Below, one piece after another: positions 25,101-35,780 of a stretch of 64,000 bases of DNA. Source of the DNA: Antedon bifida (taxonomy: Eukaryota > Echinodermata > Crinoidea > Comatulida > Antedonidae); assembly GCA_963402885.1 (NCBI GenBank), contig OY727095.1:6887001-6951000 (forward strand), written 5' to 3'. A program made the position numbers and the translations under genes. The notes below the pieces were generated by a model. It worked only from the letters and a program-made list of their open reading frames with translations. It was not told the origin of the DNA and searched no databases. Numbering within the stretch: position 1 is the first letter of the stretch; each line of letters begins with the position of its first letter.

Positions 25101-28100
25101 GCATATTTCCCATGATCTAGCATTTTTCGAAAAATGTAGCATAATTGTAACCAAATCTAGCATAATTTGCCCAAAAACCCGATAACCCCTTTTTTGGGTT
25201 TCCGGCCGTCACCTAGGCCTACTTACTACTAGCCTACTACTAGTATAATTTTGCTTTCATCACTGACCACCCTGTGCAGTACATTACAATAACGTCATTT
25301 GTGAGAATTGGCAGAATTGTACTTTATTACTGACAAAAAAAACTTTTGGTTTAGGCCTAGGCCCTAATTAGTTTTCGATCAAAATGCAGTATATAGGGCT
25401 AGGCCTATCATATGCCGAAAACAGCACCCTCAGCTTTCAGTCCTCCTACACCTCACCATATAGGGTGGATAAAGACTCACCCACCTCAGGCCTGTCATAA
25501 AACCCCACCCCCACACCACCAAATTAAAATTATTTTGTTCACGCCGTAACGTAGGGAAATTTTCCATCGCCAACACTGTCGCACTTTACAATTCCCATAA
25601 GATTCTCGCGTGTCCGGCTTGCAATCGATGTACCATGAGAGCTGAGCCCAACCCATCAACCTGAAAAAAAAGGCGGGTGAGCGTCGTCAAGCGTGGTTCC
25701 CACAAGCGATGCAACGTAACCTACGAAAATGCCGTTCTGATAATTATGTTTTCTACGTCTCTGTGAAATCAAGTGAACTTATGATTATCATCAAACGGAA
25801 AGGGGAACTAATTATTGTCCCCCTAAAAAAATTATTTTTTTGATGAATATGCCATTTTAATGTCACATATATAATGGTTATTCACTTCAACCAAAAACAG
25901 GATCGAAAAAAATATATTTTCCTGAAAAAATGTAATTTAATGATATGTGTAAATAGTGCAAATGGTTTGATACATTGTTGAACATAAAAACAACTTAACA
26001 ATTCGTGTTTCCGCAGCAATGTGCTTTTCATTCGATTTATATCTTGTATCTATATGTATCAAACAATGAATACACAACGAAAAACACCGAAAATAATATA
26101 GTTTGGTATTGTATACTTTCGTTAGTGTTTGCGCGCATCATCTAACTAATTCACAGCACAATTATTATTTAGCGTCTTTTATTTTCGTAAACAGTAAAAA
26201 GTAAAGTCTAAAGTTCCATATCCAGTATTGCTTTCATTTTTCAGCTTACAGATATTTTAAAGTGAAGGGATAGTGTATAACAAAATTAATGTCCATAAAA
26301 TAGTTCCGAATTTTATTCTTGATACAATTTGTTTTGATAGTTTTTCAAAGTATATCAGAGTGCGCTTTTATTATACATGCAAAGTATATAACCACTTAAG
26401 GCAGAAAAGACGGGAGCACGGTTTACTGCTAGTTTTTATTATTTTATTTTTATTATTTTTTCTACCGAAGTGAATAACTGCAAAATGGGCTATTCAACAA
26501 TACATTATTAAGGAAATAAATACGGTATATTAATTTGTGAACGCGAAAACAGGGAGAGCATGGCGGATCGAAAGAGACCATTTAAAGATTATTGTCCCCA
26601 AACACATACAATTGAAGAATAATAAAATCAAACTTAGAATAGGTAATTTTGCAGTTAATCACTTCTGTATAAAAAACCCCAAAAAAAAAATATTCACATA
26701 TTTAACCAAACCCCAATTGTCTGATATACAATTTGACTATTTTTTGTTTTACATTTTTTTTTTTGAAGTAAATCATTTTTTCGATCCAATTAATCCGAAT
26801 AACTATTGAGTGACATTAAAATAAAATATTAAAAAAATGATAATACATTTTGTACAATTCCTATATTTTCTTACGATTTATGTTATGGTTGCGGCTATTT
26901 GTTCGTCTTTTTGACAATAAATATACCTGAAATACAATTCACGGGGACAAAATATCAGTCGTAAGGTAATTTCCTGCATGATCACAATCAAAACGGTAGC
27001 CTACTGCGTTTGGTCTACTAGCGTTCCTGCTCCCAACTAGTCATCCATTCATAGAAGCGTTGATGAAGCAAGCCTACCTGGTGCAGGCGAGTATAGAATG
27101 GTCCCGAGATTACGACTATACTTCGGCTTCAGTTGATAGAATATTTACATATTGGTTAGAGATAGGGTATACGATGTTTGATTATAATTATAGATATGCG
27201 ACTATATTCAAATGATGTTCTGCTTATTATAGATAGGAAGATGATGATGGTAGTTGGATGTAATGATCTTGTATATCGATTAAGACTGTCATGTGATAAA
27301 TTGGTTAATCCATTAATATATACATAATTAATTATTGTTATGATTATAATATTAAAGCCCCCTTCCCTACGTTTTTTAGATCTAATTTAAGATCACAAAC
27401 TATATTTAATGTAAAACTAATACTATATGGTCCTATTGCGATAACTTTTTTCGTCTTTAACCGGTTAAAAATGTGAAAAATAAGTCGATTCTAATAATTA
27501 TAGCGGCCCGCTATAAATCCCAAAATGCATTGCGCGCGGATTGATATTTTTGTTTTTCACCTGTAATTCGCCCACTTTTCGATCGATCGTGAGGCCAAAA
27601 CAAATGGAAGACTCCTAACTTTTCAGCGAAAATACCGGGTTTTCCCCAATTTGTATCATCGGAGTCTGGCAAAAATAGAAAGACAATTAATGCAGCAACT
27701 ATACAACGTCAGGCTAGGTATATAGCTAGCGTACGATGTTCGTACGTTACCGATGTTTACCAGCTAGGCCTACAAAACTAAGCCTAGCTAGGCTAGGCCT
27801 AAGACCGTCCGCGAGAGGTCGGTCGCCGCGAGCTACTTAGGTAGTGCATTGTTTCTCACTTTTTATCATAATTTACCATAAAACGTACATTTAAGACAAG
27901 GAATGACATGGTTTAATGTTTTTAAAGTGATATATATGTATTATTTTCCAAAAAACGTCCAAAATTGCAGGGAAGGGGTCTTTAATAAAAAATGTCTGCC
28001 ACTGGGAGAAAATAGAAGATTACCCCCATGATAATGCAGTATATGGGTCTGGGGTGGATGAGGCTAGTCTAGATTTTGAATTACAAAGATAGGACGTTAG

Positions 28101-31100
28101 GCTACTTTTTGGTTATCCGCACTTGGCGGATAACCCCTTGTTATTGTCACGATCTTTTTTTTTTTCTATATTCTTCTTTCTTTCCCAGAATTTTGTGTCA
28201 TGTGTATCTCAAATTCTTATCAACATTACATCGTATAACTTTGTCAGAAGATTGACCTCTAGCTGTAGAAGTGCAGGACATTTCGTTTTTTAACTTTAGA
28301 GTTGCGCAGCGTAAGTTACGCGCGATTTTATGATTATCGCGTATTTAACATAGACTAAAAACCAAAAGTAATTTGTAACGAGCACGTGGAATTGGATAAT
28401 TTGCGTGCGTTTTTGATGAAAAAGTTCAAAAATTCGTCAAAATTATGCCTTTTTTTAAACAGTCATAGATTCTAAACTACATGATGAAGTTTATTTTGTA
28501 TTACATATTATGGAAGTTGATGAGTTGTAGATATAGAATCATGCATCGATATGGCTAACTGGACATAGTGACGTCATCGTATGGCCACTCGAATATAAAA
28601 TAGCGGATTTTTGTCTCTTTCGTCATAGTTCATCACATTTAATAGAGCGCATCTCCACTTATCCGTATTCCATTTTCCTCCATTTTTTTATATTGTCTAG
28701 GCCAATCAATTATCTTTCGCATGATATACCGTTTTCAAAATTGTGATGACGTCATCATGTCCAAAAGCGTCAATAACTTTGGCCACTTATTTTCACCTAT
28801 TCTTCACTGTATGTAGTACGTAAACAGTATATAGTGTATACTGTATATACTTAGACGTGAAAATAAAATAGAGAGCGCACTAACATTTTTTCAATGGCAT
28901 AATCGTTATACTGTGCGCAATATTCTAACGTATGACGTGCACGTGGCGTTTGCGCTGCGGATAACCTAACTCGTCCGTAGTGACGAGTTCAAATCTAGTT
29001 TAGCACTTAATTTTAAATTGTCTGGGCTTGTGTTTCTAATTTCTAAATCAAAGTGATTCGAAAACATTACGTTGCTCAAAGATGTTTTGCTCAAAGTAAT
29101 TCTTCCCTGACGATTTCTATAACTCGGTTATGGCGGCAGAAACGGTTTACACAGGCGAGCGGTAACGGTAATAAAAATATAGAACCTTGTTATTCCTTAT
29201 GACCATTTACACACAACGCGGAGTGGAGTTTCCCGCACCGAGGATAGAGATACGTACAGATTCTGATGGAACGCCATCGCTGCCTCCGGCAGGGCCGAAT
29301 TAAAAAGAGCCGAACGTAATGGTAAATGGGCCGAATAAAAATGGGCCGAATAAAAAAGAGCCGAATGCTGAAAGAGCCGAACGTAATAGTAAATGGGCCA
29401 AATAGAAATGCGCCGAATGCTGAAAGAGCCGAACGTAATGGTAAATGGGCCGAATAGAAATGCGCCGAATGGTAAAAGAGCCGAACGTAATGGTAAAAGA
29501 GCCGAATAGAATTAAAGTTTGCTGGTGTTCGATGGCGTTCCATAGATTCTACATTGGACAAGCTACGCGGTTTTCCGCTTCTCCTCATGTGTACATTTTC
29601 AAAAATTTAAAAACATCAATTTGGGAATTCACAGTAATAGGTCTATCAATTCGCAAGTTTCCTAAATAGTTTGCTTGTCTGGCACAAAAACTACTTTGTA
29701 GGTTCATCATGTTGGTGCAATATTCGCCGCTTCGTTTTTGGCTCGAATGGTATGGCTAGTTGTGGTATCGATAGAATCGGGTCCAACCAGTGAAGTACCA
29801 ATATAATAATAAAAAATAATTTTTGCTAGTAGGCCCTTGTCTAATTTGTGCAGTACTGTATATATGGATGAATATAAAAGGCTTATCTATATATAAATGT
29901 ACGTAAGGGCAAAATTCGGTAAATCGCGCGTTATTTCTAGAATGTTTACTCGATGGTATATAAAGTTGGATAGATAACCTACAAAAATGGATGATATAAT
30001 GAACTATTTACAGTATTATCCACTTTGTTTACGAAGAATTGGTAAAGTAATTTGTCAAAAAGTCTTAAGATAGGAATAAACTTAGTAACATTTATTTATT
30101 GTTAGATATTTTTGGAGGAAATGATATTCCCTAGAACCTTTCCATACCTCAATAAAACCATTAAAAATGGATGCTAATTATAATGAAATATTTACGTTTA
30201 AATTTGCAGTAATATCAATTTGGTTCAGTAAAAGAATACTAGAAATTTGTCGAAAATACGGAAATAATATATCTTGCGCAATACAGTACTTTACATAAAA
30301 CTTATTTATCGATTTCTGGTGAGTCATGTATTTTGACACAAAAGCAAATTGTTTCACTTTTACGAACTATTTTAAAACCATTGAAAGAAGAAAAAACATT
30401 TGTGATAGTAATGATTATAAGTCACTTTTGTGCGTTTAGTTTTTAACACGCCCGTGCCTAATTAATATTAAAAACGTATTCAGATAATTCACAATTATAC
30501 TAAGGCAATCTTGGTTAAAGATGTACTGTTCCCCAAAACATGAACAATGAAAATTAATAAAATCAGACTTTCAATAGGCCATTTTGCAGTTTTAATAAAG
30601 TTATTCACTTCTGTTTCACTTATAAAAAGACAAAAGAAACGTTGCAGGCCCTATTTTAACCAAAAACTATTGTGAGACAGACAATTTAAATAGGTTTTGC
30701 TTTAAATTGCCTTTTTTCAAGGTAAATAAATTGTTTTTCGATCCAGTTTTTTGTCAAAGTGAATAACTATTATGTGACATTAAAATGTCATATTCAAATA
30801 AAAATTTGAAGAGAAAAAAAAGGGGGACAATATATCTTTAAACGTAGACTGTAAGTACAAGTTTGCGGGTACATCATGTAATTCATAGAAAGGAAAAACT
30901 AAAAGTAGACTTTAGAATATCTCGACGTTGGCTGTAGCTCACTATCAACAACTTTCTTGCGTACCAAAGTATTGTCAACTTTAAGCAACGTTCACACCGA
31001 CGCAGGATTACAGTTATCCGGGCTACGTTGCGTATTTCGTACAAAATCCGGATATAGTTAGTGTGAACGGATATATATTCCTAAACACTTGCATCTCTTT

Positions 31101-31353
31101 TTCACTTTTTTTTATCTTGCCATTGGACCAGTGTGAACGCAGTGAAAATGTTATGCCTCATACGGACGGTAACCGGACAAGATAAACGTAGTGAAACTCC
31201 TTTGCCTATTTCCATTTTAAGAATTACATGTTGTACCGCATACCCGACTTGAAGAATAAAACAACATCACTTTTTTCAAAACTTACCTTGTCTTAATATC
31301 ATAAACAGTAAAAGGATTTTAATAAATCTTCCTAAAATGTATTTAATTCCCAT
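1..31353 (-). CDS. Giant secreted mucin-like PSTTE-repeat protein (gene span, 3' end outside window)
   Basis: Inferred gene of at least four exons on the minus strand: 31353-31287, 24495-6985, 6724-6263 and 4115 to beyond base 1. The joined product has a 22-residue signal peptide, then at least 7,360 residues made almost only of PSTTE. Three of five residues are Ser or Thr beside Pro, as in mucin-type O-glycosylated domains, and each unit carries one Glu, so the chain should be long, stiff, acidic and extracellular. The repeat exons begin with TTGAA after AG and end one base into a codon before GTAAG, so every junction reads through as Val-Glu. No Cys-rich, EGF, von Willebrand or membrane module is seen inside the window; such a tail may lie to the left. 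I do not recognise a named orthologue. The repeat exons are strongly supported; the link to the signal-peptide exon is inferred from phase and position. Confidence 0.72.
4265..4530 (-). repeat. Decayed relics of the PSTTE coding repeat in an intron
   Basis: Short stretches such as TCAACTACAGAGCTTATTG (minus strand, near 4306-4290) and GCAACAACTAGAGAACC (near 4500) resemble the 15-bp unit but are broken by indels and stops. They look like old repeat sequence no longer under coding constraint. Confidence 0.45.
5633..5841. repeat. 28-bp tandem repeat (about 7.5 units)
   Basis: Units start at 5633, 5661, 5689, 5717, 5745, 5773, 5801 and 5829 (partial). The core of each unit is TTCACAACATGTGAGTTCAC, which includes the palindrome ACATGT. 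Units are directly adjacent with no spacers, so this is an ordinary minisatellite inside the intron. Confidence 0.93.
6263..6724 (-). CDS. Short repeat exon of the PSTTE mucin
   Basis: This 462-bp exon (154 codon equivalents) runs from the acceptor TTTTTAG|TTGAAAC at 6724 to the donor ATGG|GTAAGAAA at 6263. I read every codon and found no stop. It begins VETTEPTTEPSTTEP, so one early unit is 12 bp (PTTE) instead of 15, and it ends with two Gln-containing units and STTM. Both borders are phase 1, as in the neighbouring repeat exons. The leucine- and glutamine-rich frame over the same bases is an off-frame shadow. Confidence 0.8.
6270..6718. repeat. 15-bp coding minisatellite, short array
   Basis: About 30 units of the same 15-bp repeat as the main array, wholly inside the short mucin exon. 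One unit near the 5' end of the exon has lost three bases, which removes a Ser codon. Confidence 0.93.
6725..6984 (-). other. 260-bp intron of the mucin gene
   Basis: This intron separates the 17.5-kb exon from the short repeat exon. Its donor is GTAAGACAC and its acceptor ends TTTTTAG. It shares clear similarity with the next intron: the stretch around 6765-6825 (AATTCATGAAATATTTTACT and following) matches 6135-6190, and the donor-side stretch with CAAGAAAATT also matches. The two introns are probably duplicates made together with their exons. Confidence 0.7.
6985..24495 (-). CDS. 17.5-kb repeat exon of the PSTTE mucin
   Basis: A single uninterrupted frame of 17,511 bp (5,837 codon equivalents) lies between the acceptor TTTTTAAG|TTGAACCC at 24495 and the donor TCGG|GTAAGAC at 6985. 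It starts VEPIAEPPTTEPSTTEP and then repeats PSTTE about 1,167 times. Substituted units are rare: Asp, Lys or Gln for Glu; Leu, Ser, His, Ala or Phe for Pro; occasional Met or Ala for Thr. There is no Cys in the repeat. The frame closes just inside the intron after SGK and a hydrophobic run, so the exon end is set by the splice donor, not by a stop. Both borders are phase 1, so the exon is symmetrical and can be duplicated or skipped without shifting the frame. Few animal exons are this long; the large mucin exons are the natural comparison. Confidence 0.85.
6986..24490. repeat. 15-bp coding minisatellite, main array with higher-order repeats
   Basis: About 1,167 tandem 15-bp units. Read on the plus strand in triplets, each unit is NGT NGT NGA NGG YTC, so the variable base is always the first of the plus triplet, which is the wobble base on the minus strand. 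Longer blocks repeat within the array. A rare unit (GTAGGTGGTT) recurs at 8991, 10101 and 11091, giving spacings of 1,110 and 990 bp. Another (GTTGAGTGCT) recurs at 10341 and 11331. A unit with GGTTGAGTAG recurs at about 16363 and 20068, 3,705 bp apart, with at least 200 identical bases after it. GTTGATGCCT recurs at 18381 and 19596, 1,215 bp apart. All spacings are multiples of 15. Confidence 0.95.
24995..25165. repeat. Degenerate TCTAGCATAAT-type tandem repeat
   Basis: The words AATCTAGCATAATT, GATCTAGCATTTTT and AATCTGGCATAATTCTG recur at irregular spacing. The 108-codon open frame across this stretch is made of these repeats and has no sign of being a gene. Confidence 0.5.
25811..25940 (+). 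mobile_element. Left part of a 300-bp inverted-repeat element (ATTGTCCCC family)
   Basis: This matches the left half of the full copy at 37970-38273: ATTGTCCCCCT, then GAATATGCCATTTTAATGTC, then GATCGAAAAAAA. The right half is absent or too diverged to see. Confidence 0.55.
26581..26840 (-). mobile_element. Partial 300-bp inverted-repeat element (ATTGTCCCC family)
   Basis: It begins TTTAAAGATTATTGTCCCC and continues with AATAGGTAATTTTGCAG and GAATAACTATTGAGTGACATT, matching the copies at 30515 and 38971. Its far terminal repeat is missing. The small open frame inside it is not a gene. Confidence 0.6.
28111..28989. mobile_element. Candidate fold-back transposon, about 0.88 kb
   Basis: The left end is a perfect 10-bp hairpin, GGTTATCCGC-ACTTG-GCGGATAACC (28111-28135). 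The right end has GCGGATAACC (28957-28966) followed by a second hairpin, AACTCGTC and GACGAGTT (28968-28989). The shared GGTTATCCGC in inverted orientation suggests the two termini of one element. No transposase frame is seen. Confidence 0.45.
29295..29515. repeat. Tandem array of GAGCCGAACGTAATGGTAAA-type units
   Basis: Units of about 16-17 bp containing GCCGAA alternate with ATGGTAAA or ATAAAAA tails, with 12 or more units in the array. The 132-codon minus-strand frame here is the repeat read through and is not a gene. Confidence 0.8.
30515..30842 (-). mobile_element. Full-length 300-bp inverted-repeat element (ATTGTCCCC family)
   Basis: The terminal inverted repeats are TTAAAGATGTACTGTTCCCC (30515) and GGGGGACAATATATCTTTAA (ends 30842). 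The interior matches the copies at 37970 (opposite orientation) and 38971. No open frame of note, so it is a non-autonomous element. Confidence 0.75.
31287..31353 (-). CDS. Candidate first coding exon: signal peptide of the PSTTE mucin
   Basis: The minus strand has ATG at 31353 followed by 22 codons with a basic N-terminus and a hydrophobic core (MGIKYILGRFIK, then ILLLFMILRQ), which is a typical secretory signal. The exon then ends G|GTAAGT, a good splice donor in phase 1. An in-frame TAA lies four codons upstream of the ATG, so this ATG is the likely start. The next good phase-1-compatible acceptor known on this strand is at 24495, where the split codon would read GTT (Val). Signal peptides followed by a phase-1 intron are common in secreted animal proteins. 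Other small exons could sit in the 6.8-kb intron. No clear TATA box was seen upstream. Confidence 0.5.
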
Positions 31354-32390
31354 AATGAAAAGTTAATATGTTCGTACACACATAGTAAAATAAACGAACT
31401 TCATCCGATCAACTGCTTAAGGCAAGTCAGGTTGTGCATCGATGATGCTATGTCAAAGTGATTGATAATAAAAGAGAAATTACAATAGAGAGGTTTTGTT
31501 GAACCTATTGATAACCATTTTGAAACCCTTTGTTAATCTGACGTCGCGCTTCAATTATTCATAGTCTCAACAAGGCTAATCTATTTTACTTGATCTTTCA
31601 AAGTCAACAGTTATACATTTAAAAACAAAATATGCAACCGTTTGTGCAATTCGTCTACGAAAAAATACGGCGGGATTTGGAAGCGTAGGCCGCCATAGTT
31701 GTTATTTTATTTTTTTATTTTAGGATGATAATGAAACAAATAAAGCATTTCGGTATTCAGTAGTAACGTTTTTTAGAACGATGTGAAGGTTAATTAATTA
31801 AAAACCAAAATCATTCTACTAAGAAAAATTCTCAAACGTCAGCATTGGCACTAAAGGTCGAATTGTATATAGGTCTAAACAGCATTTGATTTATTAAATA
31901 CATTTATAGAAGTTATGATAAAATAGATTTTAATTGAATAGGTGATCCTTGCGATACAAAATACGTTACCCGATATTTAATGATAAACAAGTGGATTATG
32001 ATAATGATTGAAATAGCTAGCCTGTTATCATTATCATTTCAATGATAATACGGTACCAGATAAGAGCGAATATATTCCCTGATAATAGGCCTACAGCGTC
32101 TTATACTGTACAATAACTGAAAGGAGTTCAAAAAGTAAAATTTTAAATAAAGAAATGACGTCGAGTTAAGCCCAAATATTTTCTTTTTCATGCACATGAC
32201 GTCATCGATCTGTACGCGGAAAACTATATGGAGTAAATGAATAGGGCCTACTGCTTTCACGGTAACTGTTGTGACAAACTAAAGGTAACATTTATGTGTT
32301 TATCAGATTGGAACAACAATTTTGAATTGTGTTTTTTTACACTATATTTTAAAACCAAGTTGCGTAGGTCGGGCCCGCAGCGAACTGTGT
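31354..32390. other. Intergenic stretch upstream of the mucin gene
   Basis: AT-rich sequence in which I see no gene. It should contain the mucin promoter if the exon at 31353-31287 is right. A short word at 31734-31765 (ACAAATAAAGCATTTC, then GTATTCAGTA) resembles part of the duplicated intronic sequence at 48640 and 48820. Confidence 0.4.
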
Positions 32391-33185
32391 AAAGCGTGGT
32401 TCCCACTAGCAACGCAACGCAGCGACGTTTTGACGCAAAGTGCTGTATTGCGTCATCACAAGTGGGAACCGACCACGCAATAGCGCTGCAAATATCGCAG
32501 GTTTGATTTCACGCAGGTGGGGGCAGACACAATTATTAAGCTTGGTTCTCACTAAGACGCAACGCAAGGACGTAGACGCAACGCAAGCGAGTTGACCAAT
32601 GTGACAGTTCGAATAATTCATCGCTTGTGATTGATCAAATCCATTACGTTGCGTTACGTCGTTGTGTTGCGTCTCTAGTGGGAACCACGCATTACTAGAA
32701 CGCAACGCAACGTAACGCAGCGACGTATCGACGCAAAGTGATGTATTGCGTAATCACAAGTGGGAACCGACGATGCAATAGTGCTGCAAACGTCGCAGGT
32801 TTGATTTCACGCAGGCGGGGGCAAACACAATTATTGGAAGGGAATTTTCTTACGTTGCGTAGGTTGCGTTACGTTGCGTCGCTAGTGGGAACCACGCTTA
32901 AAGCGTGGTTCCCACTAGCGACGCAACGTAAGGACGTAACGCAACGCAAGTGAATTGACCAATCACAAGCGATGGCTTATTCGCTTGTGATTGCTAACTG
33001 TCTATAACTTCGCTTGTCATTGGTTAAAACGCTTGCGTTGCGTTTACGTCCTTGCGTTACGTTCTAGTGGGAACCAAGCTTTAGAAGGGCATTTTCTTAC
33101 GTTGCGTAAATTGCGTTACGTTGCGTAGATTGCGTTACGTTGCGTAGATTGCGTTACGTTGCTTCGTTAGTGGGAACCAAGCTTT
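32391..33185. mobile_element. Nested cluster of GCGTGGTTCCCACTAG inverted-repeat elements
   Basis: The ends AAAGCGTGGTTCCCACTAG and CTAGTGGGAACCACGCTT occur repeatedly in both orientations. Reading along, one longer element (A1) begins at 32391 and breaks off at CACAATTATT (32537). A short element (32538-32692), a second longer element (A2, 32693-32899) and another short element (32900-33082) follow. A sequence matching the right half of A2 (AGAAGGGCATTTTCTTACG) then resumes at 33083 and closes at 33185. A1 therefore appears to be split by later insertions. The interior has CAAGCGA and GACGCAACG words and no coding capacity. Confidence 0.7.
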
Positions 33186-34113
33186 ACTTGAAACTACAGC
33201 ACGATTTCAATTCATTTACGAATTGACAAATTAGTTTTTCTTTATATTATAGTATCATTACTTTAATCCAGCAAGATTCTTACCCGGACTCCAACCTGTA
33301 CTAACAGTTTTGACATTTAAGATTGCATTTTTCTCGTACTTATTATTACATAGTTTATTTATTATTTTACATAGCAACACACATACAGTAAGTGTATCTT
33401 GTATCACGTGCCGTGCATTTTTTTTCTCCCATTTCAACGACTGAAGGTACTATTGCACGTACAGCTTGTTAAAACTATTAAATCAAACTCGGAAAATGTT
33501 GACCTTGCTTAACCTGATCAATGAAAGAAAAGTTTTAGAGTTGAATAGTACAAATAATGAATGATTTGTATTGTATAGAACATCGTCATTCTTTCAAATC
33601 ATGAAAATATTCTTTACATTCAACTAATAAACATTATTTGTACAGCATTCGATTATCCACTAACATCCCCTATAAAAAATATAACAAATAAATATAAAAG
33701 AAATGCCTATACGACTTTCATTTGACAGAAGAACTTCTCAATCAAAATTCTCATGCACTGTGCTGCTTCAATGTGGTTTAAATTTACTGCAGCCTTATAG
33801 GAACTACTGCAGCACTGCCTTCTAAGAATTCGTCTGGTACAGTCAATAACTGTTCTTATACAACAAAAGCTTTTCTTCTATGTATATCAATGTTTTCACT
33901 TGTTTACTTCATATGGACTTTATTATAATGGGGATCTGTATTTTATGAGCTTAAATTTCAATTAAAATTGATTTATACTTATAGTAAATGAGAGAAAATA
34001 TAGAAGATATATATATCATTTCTCAATTATGAAATTCACAATAATGAACAAATACTTCTTACAATTTGTAAGAATTTATTAAACTAAACTAGTTGTAGTA
34101 CAGTATATACACA
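33186..34113. other. Intergenic stretch
   Basis: AT-rich sequence without a recognised gene. The stretch 33590-33650 (AATCATGAAAATATTC, then CATTCAACTAATAAACATT) weakly resembles the mucin intron segments at 6140 and 6775. Confidence 0.35.
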
Positions 34114-34522
34114 CCTGTCTGTGTTTATCAAGTATAGTTAGTTGTCGTTGTATAGGTGTCGGGAAAGCCTAGCACACTCTCTCACACTGACCACATGGTG
34201 CTTCTCTGGGTGCAGTACACGACCCTTTAAAATTAAAAAAATTTATTATTATTGAGATTTTTTAGTATTTCCTTTTTTATCATTATTTTATTAAAATACA
34301 AAACCATCACATATGAAGATGTTTGATTGAATAATAATAATACCTGTTTTCCCATAGGTTCTGGGTTAGTAAAAGTTGTACTGAAGAACCCATCCCACTC
34401 AAGGCGACCATAAAGGCCAGCCCAGTGGTTATGTCAGTTACCGGTGTGAGGTAGGCACCACAGAATGAGTGTTTTAAACTGCCTGTTGACCATTTACTAT
34501 TGTTATCTGTGTTTAACATCTT
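34114..34522 (-). pseudogene. DNMT1 pseudogene fragment: copies of exons 27 and 28 with the intron between them
   Basis: 34344-34522 matches the DNMT1 exon at 44754-45000 and 34114-34224 matches the exon at 44430-44546, in the same order and orientation. The donor TACCTG (plus) and acceptor sequences are still visible. The first copy has lost about 64 bp between two GCC triplets; the second has lost about 8 bp inside the ARSQGF region and is scrambled beside it, so both are frameshifted. The intron between them is kept, so this is a genomic duplication and not a retrocopy. The 70-codon open frame at 34519-34307 is in the wrong frame and is not a gene. Confidence 0.88.
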
Positions 34523-34745
34523 AAAGAAAAAAACTTGTTTTTTTTACGGTTTTAAATGAAAAAAACTTCAATAGCAATTCTGTACAAATAATATAATATG
34601 TATGTGTGTGAAAAGATTTCTTAATGAATCAATTGAGATGAACCGGGACACCAATTCACGAGCAGATTCCATACATTAATAATGTCATAATACTTGCTTA
34701 TATCAACCAAAAGTAAAAAGCAATTAATTTAGTTGTATACATGAT

Positions 34746-34860
34746 ATCACATCACTACCATATTTGGGTATATCACTACCATATTTGGGAACATCACTAC
34801 CATATTTGGGCACATCACACATTATCTGTCAAACTAGTTTGATAGTGTACACAGGGCTTA
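34746..34860. mobile_element. MITE, CTCTGTCTACACTATC family (left end degraded)
   Basis: It keeps three copies of the inner unit ATCACTACCATATTTGGG and the right terminus CTAGTTTGATAGTGTACACA. The left terminus is missing. Confidence 0.8.
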
Positions 34861-35165
34861 GTCTGTAGTCCATGTTGATTACAAAAGTTGATATATTGAA
34901 CAATTATTATTGTTATTAATATGTTTAGGAGACAGAAGATTTAATTGGGATATGGTAGTATCTTTGATATTTCAAAAATTGTTAAATTTTTAATATGTCA
35001 ACACATTTGAGGTTGGTATTGTACAGGAAAATTTTCGAAAAATGACCAAATTTCGACACTTTTATTTTTTGAAATAACTGGTTACTATGACTCTGGTGAT
35101 AATGCAATATAGTGCATATATGTTAATTATTATTATTACTATTATTATGGTGATGCCAAAATAAA

Positions 35166-35337
35166 ATACCAACAAACAATTAAGAGTACGTGTTTCAAAT
35201 TTTACAAAGAGTTGGTACGATATCCTTCATTAGTCAACCAATTTTATTTCATGTTGACAAATGATGGATATCGTACCAACTCTTTGTTATACAGTATTTG
35301 AAACACACCCTACTCTTAACACTGTTTGTTTGTATTT
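35166..35337. mobile_element. Hairpin MITE with about 60-bp imperfect inverted repeats
   Basis: The left arm has TTAAGAGTACGTGTTTCAAA and AAAGAGTTGGTACGATATCC. The right arm has their complements in reverse order, ending near TACTCTTAACACTGTTTG. The arms face each other around a short centre at about 35235-35265. Confidence 0.75.
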
Positions 35338-35643
35338 GAGTCACTTATGCAATGATGTTGCATGTCTACCTCCCTACATAGATAATAGTGAAATACATAT
35401 TTTCTTTTACAACCCAAAATATAAATTTGTCTTAGTATGTTTGTAAAAACACTACATATAAAAAACTGTAAAAAAAACATATATTTAAACTTTTACAGTT
35501 TTACTGTAAAGTCAGTGGTCCATACTATTTATAGATGGTTCTTTGTTTTGGACCACTTAACCATTAAAAAAATATTTATTCCATTTCAAAAACATGAAGC
35601 AAATAATAATGTTAATATTATAAATATAAATCAAGGAAAAGGA

Positions 35644-35780
35644 CTTTCTACACTATCAAACTGTATGTGATAAAAAATATGTGATGTCACATCACTACCA
35701 TATTTAAGCATATCACTACCATATTTGGGCACATCACATTTTGTTTTGTCAAACTAGTTTGATAGTGTAGACAGAGCTTA
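35644..35780. mobile_element. MITE, CTCTGTCTACACTATC family
   Basis: The left end is degraded (CTTTCTACACTATCAAAC). The right end TTTGATAGTGTAGACAGAGC is complete. The interior carries two ATCACTACCATATTT units. Confidence 0.85.

Larger units (their letters stand above)
24496..31286 (-). other. Inferred 6.8-kb first intron of the mucin gene
   Basis: No conserved coding sequence was recognised here. The stretch holds degenerate TCTAGCATA-type repeats (24995-25165), a fragment of the GCGTGGTTCCCAC inverted-repeat family (25690-25730), two partial and one full copy of a 300-bp inverted-repeat element, a fold-back element (28111-28989) and a 16-17-bp tandem array (29295-29515). At 30986-31195 GTTCACACCGACGC and AGTGTGAACG face each other and may mark another small element. 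The rest is AT-rich sequence in which I see nothing else. Confidence 0.45.

Noticed and set aside
24837-25163. 108-codon minus frame
   Set aside because: Composed of degenerate TCTAGCATA repeats; no domain or splice evidence.
29190-29588. 132-codon minus frame rich in RLF and IRP
   Set aside because: Read-through of a 16-17-bp tandem array.
34307-34519. 70-codon minus frame resembling a DNMT1 piece
   Set aside because: It is in the wrong frame over a duplicated, frameshifted DNMT1 exon; counted as pseudogene.
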